Positions 8,571-20,862 of a DNA stretch of 64,000 bases are shown piece after piece. The notes beneath the pieces are model-generated. The model worked only from the letters and a program-made list of their open reading frames with translations. It had not been told where the DNA came from and made no database searches. The stretch covers positions 124,001 to 188,000 of the forward strand of contig JAUXOL010000022.1 in assembly GCA_030682375.1 (NCBI GenBank), given 5' to 3'. The position numbers and the translations under genes were made by a program. Each line of letters opens with the position of its first letter. The first letter of the stretch is position 1. Source of the stretch: Gallionella sp. (GTDB lineage: Bacteria > Pseudomonadota > Gammaproteobacteria > Burkholderiales > Gallionellaceae).

Positions 8571-9079
8571 TCACGTTCCACGCGCGCCCGCCGCATCGCC
8601 ATGAACATGATGCTGAGCGGCGCCCACAGCAGGGTCGAAGTCAGGCAACCCAGGAGGTAGGACCACATCACATAACCGCTCACTTGCCAGTGCACCAGCA
8701 CATACACGCCGTAGGTCAGCGCGAAGATACCCAGCACCTGCGTGGTCTGCTGGCGCAGGTCGAACATCTGCAGACGGCGATGCAGCACCACGCCGCCGAA
8801 GGCGAGCAGCGTATAGGCCAGTGCATGCTGACCGAACAGGCTGGCGTCCGCCACGTCGGCCAGCATACCGGCCACCCAGGACAGGCCGATGCCGACGCGC
8901 AGCGGCGTATGCGTGCACCAGTACAGCATCACCAGTGCGACGAAGTCCGGACGCAGCACCAGCCACACGCCCTCCCACGGCAACGCATTCAGGAACAGCG
9001 CGACCAGCACGCTGAGCACGATGAAGGTGTTGCTGACCGGGCGCTGGAGTTCCGGGGTGGACGGCGAAAGATAGGCCAT
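8567..9079 (-). CDS. mreD: Rod shape-determining membrane protein MreD
   Basis: A 170-residue protein with about five hydrophobic helices (for example FIVLSVLVALFLNALPW and LAYTLLAFGGVVLH), matching MreD in size and position between mreC and mrdA. MreD is a membrane partner of MreC in the elongasome. Its start overlaps the mreC stop by one base (TGATG), and its stop overlaps mrdA by four, as expected in a co-translated operon. Confidence 0.9.
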   Translation of the reverse strand: MAYLSPSTPELQRPVSNTFIVLSVLVALFLNALPWEGVWLVLRPDFVALVMLYWCTHTPLRVGIGLSWVAGMLADVADASLFGQHALAYTLLAFGGVVLHRRLQMFDLRQQTTQVLGIFALTYGVYVLVHWQVSGYVMWSYLLGCLTSTLLWAPLSIMFMAMRRARVERE

Positions 9080-9987
9080 CAGTCGTTCCCTCCGGTTTTT
9101 GCATCCACGCCTGCCCCTGGCGGCAGCTCTTCCGTCGGTTGCGCAAGAAGCGGCGGAAGATCGGACAGGATCAGCAACTGGCGGTTGCGGTCCACGCCGG
9201 CCAGCGGCAAACAGGAGATGCGCGCGAACGGATAGGCCGCATCGCGCTCGATCTTGACCACCTTGGCGACCGGGATGCCCGGCGGATAGACGCCGTCTAT
9301 GCCGGAGGTGACCAGCACGTCGCCGTTCTGGATGTCGGAGCTGACCGGCATGTAGCGCAGCGACAGCTGGCTGGTGTCGCCCGCGCCGAACACGATGGTG
9401 CGCAGGCCGTTGCGCACCACCTGCACCGGCACCGCATGGTCCTTCTCGGTGATCAACGTGACTTCGGATATCCAGGGATAGACTCGGGTGACCTGACCGA
9501 CGATGCCCATGTCGTCCATCACCACTTGTCCGAGCTTGATTTGCGCGTCCGCGCCCTTGGCGACCAGCAGCTTGCGCTTGAACACGTCGCGTTCGGCATA
9601 CAGGATCTCGACCGGCTGCGCGGAGAACTCGCTGCGCTGCGGCAACGCCAGCAGGTTGCGCAACTGCCGGTTCTCCTGCTGCAGGGATTGCAGTTGCGAC
9701 AGCTGAGCGGCGTCGCGATTATGCCGTTCGCGCAGGCTGTAGTTCTCTTCCACCAGCCCGCGCTGTGTGACGAAGAACTCGCCGGCCTGATGCCACAGCT
9801 TGGCGGGCATCGTCGCCAGCTGCTGGATCGGGGAGACCAGCATCGACAATGCACCGCGCGAAGACTCGAGGTAACCGTAGCGCGCGTCGACGAACATCAG
9901 CAACAGCGAAAGCACCACGAAAAACACCAGCCGCGCCGCAGGGGACGGGCCGCGATTGAAGAACTGGAAGGTTTGCGGACTACCCAT
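9079..9987 (-). CDS. mreC: Rod shape-determining protein MreC
   Basis: A 302-residue bitopic protein. It has a short cytoplasmic N-terminus, one helix (LVFFVVLSLLLMFVD), a coiled coil around residues 70-110 (SLRERHNRDAAQLSQLQSLQ) and the periplasmic beta domain (VVMDDMGIVGQVTRVYP through DVLVTSGIDGVYPPGIP). It bridges MreB and PBP2. It lies 36 bases after mreB. Confidence 0.95.
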   Translation of the reverse strand: MGSPQTFQFFNRGPSPAARLVFFVVLSLLLMFVDARYGYLESSRGALSMLVSPIQQLATMPAKLWHQAGEFFVTQRGLVEENYSLRERHNRDAAQLSQLQSLQQENRQLRNLLALPQRSEFSAQPVEILYAERDVFKRKLLVAKGADAQIKLGQVVMDDMGIVGQVTRVYPWISEVTLITEKDHAVPVQVVRNGLRTIVFGAGDTSQLSLRYMPVSSDIQNGDVLVTSGIDGVYPPGIPVAKVVKIERDAAYPFARISCLPLAGVDRNRQLLILSDLPPLLAQPTEELPPGAGVDAKTGGND

Positions 9988-10023
9988 CTACGCGCCCCGA
10001 TGCAGAATCATCGACAGGACGCG

Positions 10024-11082
<1,059 letters not shown>

Positions 11083-11149
11083 TCAAAGAGGTGCGCCGTA
11101 GAAGCCGCGTATGATACTCTATTAGCCTTATTTCAATAAAGTTTTTGCT

Positions 11150-11437
11150 ATGTCTTTAAGCACCCATGACGTTGAAAAAGTCGCCCGGCTGGCACGCTTG
11201 GCGATGACCGCCCCGGAGATCGAAGCCGCCCGCGCGCAGTTGTCCGGTATTTTCGACCTTATCGCCGAGATGCAGGCAGTCGATACCGCCGGCATCGAAC
11301 CAATGTCCCACGCGCAGGACCTGTCGCAGCGCCTGCGCGCGGACGCGGTCACGGAAACCAATCAGCGCGAGGCCTTCCAGGCCATCGCACCGCAAGTCGA
11401 GGCGGGCCTGTACCTCGTTCCTAAAGTCATCGAATAG
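11150..11437 (+). CDS. gatC: Asp/Glu-tRNA amidotransferase subunit C
   Basis: A 95-residue GatC, the small subunit that stabilises GatA-GatB. Family features are DVEKVARLARLAMT near the N-terminus, the conserved mid-region VDTAGIEPMSHA and the C-terminal VEAGLYLVPKVIE. It is the first gene of gatC-gatA-DUF3050-gatB, with gatA starting 3 bases after its stop. No obvious Shine-Dalgarno sequence precedes the ATG. The enzyme makes Gln-tRNA(Gln) and/or Asn-tRNA(Asn) by transamidation. Confidence 0.95.
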   Translation: MSLSTHDVEKVARLARLAMTAPEIEAARAQLSGIFDLIAEMQAVDTAGIEPMSHAQDLSQRLRADAVTETNQREAFQAIAPQVEAGLYLVPKVIE

Positions 11438-11440
11438 ATC

Positions 11441-12892
<1,452 letters not shown>

Positions 12893-12900
12893 GTCTTACC

Positions 12901-13701
12901 ATGGAAATCTCCGAACTCCGCGGCATTCCCGAGCTCAAGGCCAGGCTCGACAGCCATCCCCTGTATACCTCGGTGCGCACGCTGGCCGAGCTGCGCTGCT
13001 TCATGGAACATCATGTGTTTCCGGTGTGGGACTTCATGTCGCTGCTCAAATATCTGCAGGGCGAGATCGCCCCGGCCGGCGCGCCATGGATGCCCGCGAG
13101 CAAACCGGAAACCGCGCTGCTGCAACGTTTCGTCAACGAGATCGTGCTGGCCGAAGAAAGCGACGAGGGACTGCCGGATGCCGACGGCAACCCAACCTTC
13201 GTCAGCCATTTCGCTCTTTACCTGGGTGCCATGGAAGAAGTCGGCGCGGACACCCGTCCGGTGCGGGCCTTCATCAAGGCGGTGAAGAAGCACGGTATCG
13301 CCGCCGCACTGAAGCGCGACGACATTCCCGAGCCTGCGCGCCGTTTCATGAAGACGACGTTCGGATTCCTCGCGACCGACAAGCCGCATGTCGTCGCAGC
13401 CGCCTTCGCGCTCGGTCGCGAGCAGGTAATCCCCGGCATGTTCCGCGCGCTGCTCGCCGACATCGGCATCGGCAAGAAAAAGGCGCCGCTGTTCCACTAT
13501 TACCTCGAACGGCACATCCACCTGGACGACGAGTTCCACGGGCCGTTGTCGCTCAAGCTGCTGGAACAGTTGTGCAGCGACAGCGACAAGAAACTTCGCA
13601 GCGCCGAGAAGACCGCGCGATTAGCCATCGAGGCGCGCATCGCGCTATGGGACGGCGTGCATGCCGCCCTGCCTACCCAATCGAAGAAACGGAGCAAATG
13701 A
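12901..13701 (+). CDS. DUF3050 (haem-oxygenase-like fold) protein inside the gat operon
   Basis: A 266-residue protein I assign to DUF3050 from its overall pattern: [21 protein letters not shown] near residue 40, [16 protein letters not shown] near 105 and the histidine/acid-rich [19 protein letters not shown] near 205. The repeated His/Glu/Asp on helices suggests a metal or haem site, as in haem-oxygenase-like proteins, but no reaction is known to me. It starts 9 bases after gatA, and its stop overlaps the gatB start (ATGA). It is therefore expressed with the amidotransferase, although there is no established functional link. Confidence 0.8.
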   Translation: MEISELRGIPELKARLDSHPLYTSVRTLAELRCFMEHHVFPVWDFMSLLKYLQGEIAPAGAPWMPASKPETALLQRFVNEIVLAEESDEGLPDADGNPTFVSHFALYLGAMEEVGADTRPVRAFIKAVKKHGIAAALKRDDIPEPARRFMKTTFGFLATDKPHVVAAAFALGREQVIPGMFRALLADIGIGKKKAPLFHYYLERHIHLDDEFHGPLSLKLLEQLCSDSDKKLRSAEKTARLAIEARIALWDGVHAALPTQSKKRSK

Positions 13702-15152
13702 TGCAGTGGGAAATCGTCATCGGACTGGAAGTGCATGCCCAGCTCTCGACCAACACCAAGATATTTTCCGGCGCGTCGACCGCGTTCGGCGCGGAGCCGA
13801 ACACGCAGGCCGACGCGGTGAGCCTGGCGCTGCCCGGCGTGCTGCCGGTATTGAACAAGGGTGCGGTGGAACGCGCGATCAAGTTCGGCCTCGCCACCGG
13901 CGCGCATATCGCGCCGCGCTCGGTGTTCGCGCGCAAGAATTACTTCTACCCCGACCTGCCCAAGGGCTACCAGATCAGCCAGTTCGACCTGCCGGTCGTC
14001 GGCCAGGGCGCGTTGACCATACAGGTCGAGCCGCTGTCCGGTAACGCAAAGCCATACGAGAAAACAGTGCGCATCACCCGCGCGCATCTGGAGGAAGATG
14101 CGGGCAAGTCGCTGCACGCCGACTTCCACGGCATGACCGGCATCGACCTGAATCGCGCGGGCACGCCGCTGCTGGAGATCGTGTCCGAACCGGACATGCG
14201 CTCCGCCGCCGAAGCCGTGGCTTATGCCAAGGCGCTGCACACGCTGGTGCGCTGGATCGGCATCTGCGACGGCAACATGCAGGAAGGCTCGTTCCGCTGC
14301 GACGTGAACGTGTCGGTGCGCAAGCCCGGCGGCGAACTCGGCACGCGCCGCGAGATCAAGAATCTGAACTCGTTCAAGTTCATGCAGCAGGCCATCGACT
14401 ACGAAGTGCAGTGGCAGATCGACACCATCGAGAACGGCGGCAAGGTGCAGCAAGCCACCATCCTGTTCAATCCGGATACCGGCGAGACGCGCGCCATGCG
14501 CAGCAAGGAAGACGCGCACGACTACCGCTACTTCCCCGATCCCGACCTGTTGCCGCTGGAGATCTCGCCAGAGTGGATAGAACAGATGCGCGCCACGCTG
14601 CCGGAATTGCCGCAGACCAAACAAGCGCGCTACGTGAACGAGTTCGGCCTGTCCGCCTACGACGCCAGCGTGCTGACCAGCTCGCGCGAGATGGCCGACT
14701 TCTTCGAAGCCGCGCTCGGCGACGCGGCGGCACAGGCAAAAATTTGCGCCAACTGGATCATCGGCGAAGTCAGCGCGCAGCTGAATCGCGACGGCCTCGA
14801 CATGGCGCAATGCCCGATCACCGCGCAGCAACTCGGCGGCATGCTGGCTCGCATCGCCGACGGCACGATCTCGAACTCGGGCGCGAAGGACGTGTTCCGC
14901 ACGATGTGGGCGGAAGGCGGCGACGCGGATGCGATCATCGAGACCAAGGGACTGAAGCAGGTCTCCGACAGCGGCGCGATCGAGGCGCTGGTGGACGAGA
15001 TCATCGCCGCGAACGCCGACAAGGTCGCCGAGTACCGCAGCGGCAAGGACAAGCTGTTCGGCTTCTTCGTCGGCCTCGCGATGAAGGCCAGCAAGGGCAA
15101 GGCCAACCCGGCGCAGCTGAACGACATCCTGAAGCAGAAGCTCGCGGGCTAA
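13698..15152 (+). CDS. gatB: Asp/Glu-tRNA amidotransferase subunit B
   Basis: A 484-residue GatB, the tRNA-binding and kinase/transamidase subunit. Signatures are [13 protein letters not shown] at the N-terminus, [11 protein letters not shown], the hinge [27 protein letters not shown] and the C-terminal YqeY/tail domain. The start is the ATG at 13698, which overlaps the previous stop, and an ATG at 13701 is an alternative. The frame runs open further upstream through the DUF3050 gene, but that part is not GatB. Confidence 0.96.
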   Translation: MMQWEIVIGLEVHAQLSTNTKIFSGASTAFGAEPNTQADAVSLALPGVLPVLNKGAVERAIKFGLATGAHIAPRSVFARKNYFYPDLPKGYQISQFDLPVVGQGALTIQVEPLSGNAKPYEKTVRITRAHLEEDAGKSLHADFHGMTGIDLNRAGTPLLEIVSEPDMRSAAEAVAYAKALHTLVRWIGICDGNMQEGSFRCDVNVSVRKPGGELGTRREIKNLNSFKFMQQAIDYEVQWQIDTIENGGKVQQATILFNPDTGETRAMRSKEDAHDYRYFPDPDLLPLEISPEWIEQMRATLPELPQTKQARYVNEFGLSAYDASVLTSSREMADFFEAALGDAAAQAKICANWIIGEVSAQLNRDGLDMAQCPITAQQLGGMLARIADGTISNSGAKDVFRTMWAEGGDADAIIETKGLKQVSDSGAIEALVDEIIAANADKVAEYRSGKDKLFGFFVGLAMKASKGKANPAQLNDILKQKLAG

Positions 15153-15170
15153 GCGCCGCCCGCAAATCCG

Positions 15171-15192
15171 CGCCCCGGTTCTTGCCGGGGCG
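15171..15192. terminator. GC-rich hairpin after gatB
   Basis: CGCCCCGG-TTCTTG-CCGGGGCG forms an 8-bp perfect stem 18 bases after the gatB stop. There is no U-tract, so it may be a weak or Rho-assisted terminator. Confidence 0.4.
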
Positions 15193-15215
15193 TATCGCAT
15201 CCGCGAAGGAGGAGC

Positions 15216-16067
15216 ATGAACAAGCATCTTGTTTCTTTCCTGCTGGCACTCCTGATTCAACTACCCACTCCGCTTTTCGCCGGCGAGCCGCCGCCGTTGA
15301 TGCTGGCGAACATTTATCGCAACGAAATCCCGCTGGCCGAATACTGGGTCAGCGAAAAACTCGACGGCATGCGCGGCTACTGGGACGGCCATCAGCTACA
15401 GACGCGCGGCGGTGAAACCATCCATGCACCGCGATGGTTCACCGCCGGCTGGCCGGACACGCCGCTGGACGGTGAGCTGTGGATCGCACGCGGACATTTT
15501 CCGCAGACCGTTTCCATCGTCCGGCAACAGACGCCAGACGATGCTGCATGGAGAAAAATTAGCTTCATGGCGTTCGACCTGCCAGCCCATCCCGGCACGT
15601 TCGACGAGCGCAATGCGGCGTTGCGGCAGATTGTCGCGCGAGTCGGCCAGCCTTGGCTGCGACAGGTCGCGCAGTTCAAAGTAGCCAATCCGAACGAACT
15701 GCAAACGCTGCTGAAGCGCGTCGTCAAACAGGGCGGCGAAGGGTTGATGCTGCATCGCGGCTCGTCGCTCTACCGCGCCGAACGCAACGACGATCTGCTC
15801 AAGCTCAAACTATTCCAGGATGCGGAAGCCAGAGTCGTGACACACCTGCCGGGCAAGGGAAAATATGCGGGCATGCTGGGCGCTCTGGAAGTGGAGTCGC
15901 CCGAGGGTTTGCGCTTCCGTCTGGGCGCAGGGTTTACCGATGCCGAACGCCGCGCTCCGCCGCCGTTGGGCAGCTGGGTGAGCTATCGCTACAACGGAGT
16001 GAACGAAAAAACCGGCATCCCGCGCTTCGCGAGATTTATCCGGGTGCGGGCGGATATGAATCCGTAA
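15216..16067 (+). CDS. Exported minimal ATP-dependent DNA ligase (Lig E type)
   Basis: A 283-residue protein with an N-terminal signal peptide (SFLLALLIQLPTPLFAGE) followed by a minimal nucleotidyltransferase plus OB-fold ligase. Motif I is SEK48LDGMRGYW (adenylated lysine), motif III LDGELWI, motif IV EGLMLH and motif V LLKLKLF. The OB domain runs from about residue 195. Lig E enzymes seal nicked DNA and are predicted to be periplasmic, with proposed links to natural competence or extracellular DNA. That role is inference here because no competence gene is nearby. A good GGAGGAG site precedes the ATG. Confidence 0.88.
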   Translation: MNKHLVSFLLALLIQLPTPLFAGEPPPLMLANIYRNEIPLAEYWVSEKLDGMRGYWDGHQLQTRGGETIHAPRWFTAGWPDTPLDGELWIARGHFPQTVSIVRQQTPDDAAWRKISFMAFDLPAHPGTFDERNAALRQIVARVGQPWLRQVAQFKVANPNELQTLLKRVVKQGGEGLMLHRGSSLYRAERNDDLLKLKLFQDAEARVVTHLPGKGKYAGMLGALEVESPEGLRFRLGAGFTDAERRAPPPLGSWVSYRYNGVNEKTGIPRFARFIRVRADMNP

Positions 16068-16072
16068 AAGAC

Positions 16073-16209
16073 TTTGTCCACGAAATACACGAAAGCCACG
16101 AAACAAATCAAAGACCGTCTGAGCTTTTCCATTCACACGCATTGGCAATGCAAAATTCATCAGAATTTCTCTGAATTTGTTCGTGTTTTTCGTGTATTTC
16201 GTGGACAAA
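16073..16209. repeat. Long inverted repeat (dispersed CGTGTATTTCGTGGAC type)
   Basis: Arms at about 16073-16105 and 16176-16209 are near-perfect reverse complements (TTTGTCCACGAAATACACGA against TCGTGTATTTCGTGGACAAA), separated by roughly 70 bases. This class of sequence is scattered between genes in many proteobacteria. It lies between the convergent ligase and SDR genes and could serve as a bidirectional transcript end. Confidence 0.7.
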
Positions 16210-16225
16210 AAGGGTTGGGTTTTAG

Positions 16226-16987
16226 TTAGCGCAATGTGCCGCGCGGCTTGTGCTTCACCTTCGCGAAGGCCAGATCGAACAGCCAGTTCGGCAGCAGTTT
16301 CAGCACCCGTCCGACCAGCGCCATTTGCCAGGGAACCACCTTGAACGAGCAGCCGCGGTCGATCGCGCGAGCGATACGCTGCGCGGCCTCGTCGGCTTCC
16401 AGCATGAAGGGCATGGGATAGGGGTTGATGTCGGTCATCGGCGTGCGGATGTAGCCGGGGCAGATGGTGACCACCTTGACGCCGCTGCCGCGCAGTTCCT
16501 GTCGCAGGCTTTCCAGATACGAGATCAGCGCAGCCTTGGAGGCGGAATACGCGCCTGAACCGGGCAGGCCGCGGAAGCCCGCGACGCTGGCGATGCCGAC
16601 CATGCGTCCACGCCCCGCATCCCGCATCGCATCCAGGAACGGCTGAAAGGTCTGCACCGCGCCCAGCACGTTGATGTCCATCACATGCCGGAACACCTCG
16701 TTGTCTTCAGCATAATGAGTCAGCGTGCCTATGCTGACGCCCGCATTCGCGATCACGATGTCGGGTACGCCGACGCGGGCAATAAAGTCCGCCGCCGCGG
16801 CCTGCTGCGCGGCGGAGTCACGCACGTCCAGCGGATAGATATGAACCTGTTCGGGGAATTGCTCGGCGAGGGCTTGCAGCAGTTCGGCGCGGCGGGCGTA
16901 GACGCCGACCGCCGCGCCCCGCTCGAGATAATGACGCGCCAGCGCCAGACCGAGGCCGCTGGACGCGCCGGAAATTACAACTTTCAA
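16226..16987 (-). CDS. Short-chain dehydrogenase/reductase
   Basis: A 253-residue classical SDR with a Rossmann fold: nucleotide loop GASSGLG at residues 7-13, NAGVS, a catalytic serine in GIASVAG and the Y-x3-K pair in YSASKAA. The C-terminal part (FDLAFAKVKHKPRG) resembles the YqjQ/DltE-like SDR subgroup. The substrate cannot be read from the sequence. It follows dsbA by one base and ends the argS-SPOR-dsbA-SDR minus-strand run. Confidence 0.85.
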   Translation of the reverse strand: MKVVISGASSGLGLALARHYLERGAAVGVYARRAELLQALAEQFPEQVHIYPLDVRDSAAQQAAAADFIARVGVPDIVIANAGVSIGTLTHYAEDNEVFRHVMDINVLGAVQTFQPFLDAMRDAGRGRMVGIASVAGFRGLPGSGAYSASKAALISYLESLRQELRGSGVKVVTICPGYIRTPMTDINPYPMPFMLEADEAAQRIARAIDRGCSFKVVPWQMALVGRVLKLLPNWLFDLAFAKVKHKPRGTLR

Positions 16988-16988
16988 C

Positions 16989-17624
16989 TTACTTCTTGCC
17001 GCGCTCTTTCCGCGCCTTGGCGATCACCTGATCCAGCACGCGGATAGTGTCGGCGGGCTGCAGGCCGGTGATCACGTATTTTCCTTCGACCACCAGCGTC
17101 GGCGTGCCTTGGATGCCGTAGCTGCGGATCATCTGCTTGGCACGCGATACCCGGCTGGACATCGAGAACGAGTTATAGGCAGCGGTGAACTTGGCGCGAT
17201 CCGCGCCGCGTTTCGCGACGAAAGACGAGATCGAATCGAGATCGAACAGCTCGGCATTCTCCACATGCATGCCGCGATAGACCGCGTCGTGCAGCTTCTC
17301 GAAATTGGGCATGCTCTCCAACGCGTAATAGGTGCGCGCCAGCGGCTCGGCGGAGTCGCGGAAGATCACCGGCACATAGACCAGCTCGACATCCTTGGGC
17401 ATCTTCTTCGCCCAGGCGCCCAGGTCGTGATGGAGGTGATAGCAATGCGAACAACCGTAAGAGAAGAACTCCAGCACTTCGATCTTCTTGGCGCCGGCCG
17501 GCTGTGCCGGAACCAGCATGGTGTAGCCCTGATTGGCCTCTTCCGAACACGCCGTGGAACCGAACAACAGCGCGGCTACGACGACCAGAGTCTTGATGAC
17601 CGAACCCTTGAAGATATTTCTCAC
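16989..17624 (-). CDS. dsbA: Thiol:disulfide interchange protein DsbA
   Basis: A 211-residue periplasmic oxidase that introduces disulfides. It has an N-terminal signal sequence, the thioredoxin-fold active site C58-S-H-C61 in EFFSYGCSHCYHLH, and the cis-proline loop GTPTLVV. The dipeptide is SH instead of the enterobacterial PH. The signal peptide ends near TACSEEA, but position -3 does not fit a lipobox well. Confidence 0.9.
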   Translation of the reverse strand: MRNIFKGSVIKTLVVVAALLFGSTACSEEANQGYTMLVPAQPAGAKKIEVLEFFSYGCSHCYHLHHDLGAWAKKMPKDVELVYVPVIFRDSAEPLARTYYALESMPNFEKLHDAVYRGMHVENAELFDLDSISSFVAKRGADRAKFTAAYNSFSMSSRVSRAKQMIRSYGIQGTPTLVVEGKYVITGLQPADTIRVLDQVIAKARKERGKK

Positions 17625-17652
17625 TTATCGCTCCTTATTTATCGATGCGCGG

Positions 17653-18252
17653 TCAGTGCGCGGGGATTGGAGTGCTGTCGACCCCATTTTGTTTCAATGT
17701 CGTGCGCACGCGACCGATCTCGTCCGCATTCTTGTATGGCCCGAGGCGCACCCGATGCCACACGCCCTTTTCGGGAATGGCCACGGTCTGGATGGCGGCC
17801 TCTATGCCGAGCATCGCAAGCTTGGCCTTGAGATTCTCCGCATCCTCGACGCTGGCGAACGAACCCGCCTGCAGATATTGCGTAGTGACTGCAGGCTTGG
17901 CCTCGACCGCCTTGTCGGCAGGCTTGGCTCCTGCGCCGCCCGCATCCTTGTCGGTCAGCACCTTGTAGAACTCGAAACGAGGCTTGTCGCCGGGTACGCC
18001 AGAGGCGGCGACTCCGGGCTGGGTTGGCGCGGGCGCATGAGGTTTGACTTCCGCCCCCGAAGCCACGACAGGGGCGTTCGGTTTGACCACGACAGGCTCC
18101 TTCTGCACGAAGGGACTGGGCGATTTCATGATGAACCAGGCCAGCACGGCCGCCATCGCGACCCCGATGATCATGCCGACCAGGATGCCGGTCAGTAAGG
18201 GGCTGCCGCTCTTGCGGGGCGCAGCCGATTTGTTGCCAGTATTTCTGCTCAT
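17653..18252 (-). CDS. SPOR-domain membrane protein (FtsN-like architecture)
   Basis: A 199-residue bitopic protein: a short basic N-terminus, one helix (LLTGILVGMIIGVAMAAVLAWFIM), a proline/alanine-rich linker and a C-terminal SPOR domain (QYLQAGSFASVEDAENLKAKL to RVRLGPYKNADE). SPOR domains target septal peptidoglycan. The layout and position downstream of argS match the FtsN-like proteins of betaproteobacteria, but calling it FtsN itself is inference. It lies 11 bases after argS. Confidence 0.85.
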   Translation of the reverse strand: MSRNTGNKSAAPRKSGSPLLTGILVGMIIGVAMAAVLAWFIMKSPSPFVQKEPVVVKPNAPVVASGAEVKPHAPAPTQPGVAASGVPGDKPRFEFYKVLTDKDAGGAGAKPADKAVEAKPAVTTQYLQAGSFASVEDAENLKAKLAMLGIEAAIQTVAIPEKGVWHRVRLGPYKNADEIGRVRTTLKQNGVDSTPIPAH

Positions 18253-18263
18253 CTCATTGTTCC

Positions 18264-19940
18264 TTACATTTGTTCCGGTGCGCTGACGCCCAGCAACGCC
18301 AGGCCGTTCTTCAACACCTGCGCCAGCGCCTCGATCAAGGCCAGACGCGCCAGCTTGACCTGCTCGTCCTCGACCAGGAAGCGCGACGCATTATAGTAAC
18401 TGTGGAAATCCGCAGCCAAATCCTTCAGGTAGAACGCGATCAGGTGCGGCGCGAGTTCTTCCGCCGACCGCTCGATCACCTCGGGGAAATCGATCATCTT
18501 CTGCAGCAGCTGCGTCTCGTACTCGCTGGACAGCGGACTCACATCGGCCTGATGCAGGCTCTGACGGTCGCCGCCCCACTGCCCCAGCACCGCATGGATG
18601 CGCGCGTGGGCGTACTGGATGTAATACACCGGGTTGTCGTTGCTCTGCGATTTCGCGAGGTCGATGTCGAACACCAGCTGCGAGTCGGGAGAACGCGCCG
18701 CGAGGAAGTAGCGCGTCGCGTCGCAGCCGACTTCGTCGATCAGGTCGCGCAGCGTCACGTAGCTGCCCGCGCGCTTGGATATCTTCACCTCTTCGCCGTT
18801 CTTCAGCACCGTCACCATCTGGTGCAGCACATAGTCCGGCCAGCCCTGCGGGATGCCTACGTCCAGCGCCTGCAGACCGGCTCGCACCCTCGTGATCGTA
18901 GAATGGTGGTCGGAACCCTGTTCGTTGATCACGCGCACGAAGCCGCGCTTCCACTTCTCGTGATGGTAGGCCACGTCCGGCACGAAATAGGTATAGCCGC
19001 CGTCGGACTTGCGCATCACGCGGTCCTTGTCGTCGCCGAAATCGGTGGTGCGCAACCACAGCGCAGCGTCCTGTTCGTAGGTGTGGCCGCTGGCGATCAG
19101 CTTCTGCACGGTCGCTTCGACCTTGCCTTCGGTATACAGCGCCGACTCCAGCGAGAACACGTCGAACTCGACCTGGAAGGCGCGCAGGTCCAGATCCTGC
19201 TCGCGGCGCAGATAGGCCACGGCGAAATGGCGGATCGCTTCGGCATCGTTCACATCGCCCTTGCCGGTGATGTGTTGATCGTCGGCCTCGACGGTCTCCT
19301 TCGCCATGTAGCTGCGCGCCACGTCCATGATGTAGTCGCCGCGATAGCCCGACTCGGGCCAGGACGGATCGTCCGGCGTGACGCCCTTGCAGCGCAATTG
19401 CACCGACAGCGTCAGGTTGTCGATTTGCGCACCCGCGTCGTTGTAGTAGAACTCGCGCGTCACATTCCAGCCCGCCGCGTGCAGCACGTTGCACAGGCAA
19501 TCGCCGACCGCAGCACCGCGTCCGTGGCCGACATGCAAAGGCCCGGTAGGATTGGCGGAGACGAACTCCACACCCACCTTGCGCCCTTGTCCGACATGCA
19601 CATGGCCATAACCCGCGCCCGCGGCCAGCACGCCGTGCACCGCGCGCTGCTTGGCCGCAGTCGCGATGAACACGTTGATGAAGCCCGCACCGGCGATCTC
19701 CACCTTGGCGACAGCCTCGGATTGCGGCAGCGCCGCGATCAGCGCATTCGCGATGTCGCGCGGCGACTTGCGCAACGGACGCGCCAACTGCATCGCCAAG
19801 TTGCAGGCGTAATCTCCGTGCGACGCCTGCTTGGGACGCTCGATCAGAATCGCCGTATCGGCATGCTCGGGCGCGACTTCGCGCAAGGCCTGCGCAAACA
19901 AGTCGGAAAGATGGGATTTGAAATTCAGGACGACGGACAT
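18264..19940 (-). CDS. argS: Arginyl-tRNA synthetase
   Basis: A 558-residue class Ia synthetase. The HIGH signature is present as [12 protein letters not shown] after the strong stretch [12 protein letters not shown], and the KMSKS-like loop as [10 protein letters not shown]. The arginyl-specific N-terminal domain (residues 1-100) and the C-terminal helical anticodon-binding domain with [11 protein letters not shown] are present. It is the first gene of a four-gene minus-strand operon. Confidence 0.97.
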   Translation of the reverse strand: MSVVLNFKSHLSDLFAQALREVAPEHADTAILIERPKQASHGDYACNLAMQLARPLRKSPRDIANALIAALPQSEAVAKVEIAGAGFINVFIATAAKQRAVHGVLAAGAGYGHVHVGQGRKVGVEFVSANPTGPLHVGHGRGAAVGDCLCNVLHAAGWNVTREFYYNDAGAQIDNLTLSVQLRCKGVTPDDPSWPESGYRGDYIMDVARSYMAKETVEADDQHITGKGDVNDAEAIRHFAVAYLRREQDLDLRAFQVEFDVFSLESALYTEGKVEATVQKLIASGHTYEQDAALWLRTTDFGDDKDRVMRKSDGGYTYFVPDVAYHHEKWKRGFVRVINEQGSDHHSTITRVRAGLQALDVGIPQGWPDYVLHQMVTVLKNGEEVKISKRAGSYVTLRDLIDEVGCDATRYFLAARSPDSQLVFDIDLAKSQSNDNPVYYIQYAHARIHAVLGQWGGDRQSLHQADVSPLSSEYETQLLQKMIDFPEVIERSAEELAPHLIAFYLKDLAADFHSYYNASRFLVEDEQVKLARLALIEALAQVLKNGLALLGVSAPEQM

Positions 19941-19977
19941 GAGGCACCTTTCAAGAGGCGCGGATTATAACATTCGG

Positions 19978-20850
19978 CTATCGAATCGCTTGCGTGCTTG
20001 CACCGGCGTATCTCCCCCCGCTGACGCGCTCTATGCCGGACAGGTCGCGCGCCGAAAACACCCCGGCGTATCCCGAAGCGGAAAGCAATTCGCGCGCGCG
20101 CGCGGCCTGGTCGTAGCCATGCTCGAACATCAGCCAGCCGCCCGCATCGAGATGTTCCTGCGCACCTGCGACGATGCGGCGTATGTCGTCCAGCCCGTCC
20201 GCGCCGGAAGCCAGCGCGCTACGCGGCTCGAAGCGCAGGTCGCCCTGCTCAAGATGCGCATCGGCATCTTCGATATAAGGCGGATTGGAAACGATCAAGT
20301 CGTAGTGCTCGCCCGCCAGCGCGGTAAACCAGTCGCTGTGCACGAAACGCGTATTGCCGATGTTCAATCGCCGCGCATTCTCGCGCGCCACGTCCAGCGC
20401 ATCGGCGGACGCATCCACCGCCGTCACCTGCGCATCGGGGCGGGAGTGGGCGATGGACAGCGCGATCGCGCCGCTGCCAGTGCCGAGATCGAGCACGCAT
20501 CCGTGTTGCGGGAGCTGCTGCAGCGCCAGCTCCACCAACAGCTCTGTATCGGGACGCGGAATCAGCGTCGCCGGTGTGACTCTAAAACTCAGCCCGAAGA
20601 ACTCGCGCTCGCCCAAGATGTAAGCCAGCGGTTCGCCCGCGATCCGGCGCTGCAGCAGCACGTGATAAGAGCCTTGCTGCACCTCGTCCAACTGCCGTTC
20701 GGGATGAGCCAGCAGATACGCGCGATTGACGCCTAGCACCCGCTGCAAAAGCATTTGCACCTCGATGCGCGCGGTACCGGCGTCCAGCGATAACGCGGAT
20801 TCGAGCGCGACTCTATCCTGCGTCAGAAGAAATTGGATGGTGTGCGGCAT
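19978..20850 (-). CDS. prmC: Peptide chain release factor N5-glutamine methyltransferase
   Basis: A 290-residue PrmC/HemK that methylates the GGQ glutamine of release factors. It shows the N-terminal helical domain, the SAM motif VLDLGTGSGAIALS and the catalytic IVSNPPYIED. It sits 12 bases after prfA, its substrate gene, in the run hemA-prfA-prmC. Confidence 0.95.
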   Translation of the reverse strand: MPHTIQFLLTQDRVALESALSLDAGTARIEVQMLLQRVLGVNRAYLLAHPERQLDEVQQGSYHVLLQRRIAGEPLAYILGEREFFGLSFRVTPATLIPRPDTELLVELALQQLPQHGCVLDLGTGSGAIALSIAHSRPDAQVTAVDASADALDVARENARRLNIGNTRFVHSDWFTALAGEHYDLIVSNPPYIEDADAHLEQGDLRFEPRSALASGADGLDDIRRIVAGAQEHLDAGGWLMFEHGYDQAARARELLSASGYAGVFSARDLSGIERVSGGRYAGASTQAIR

Positions 20851-20862
20851 GGCCTGTGCGGC

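Noticed and set aside
16989..17624. DsbA as a lipoprotein (TAC at the signal end)
   Set aside because: Serine at position -3 does not fit a lipobox. An ordinary signal peptide is more likely.
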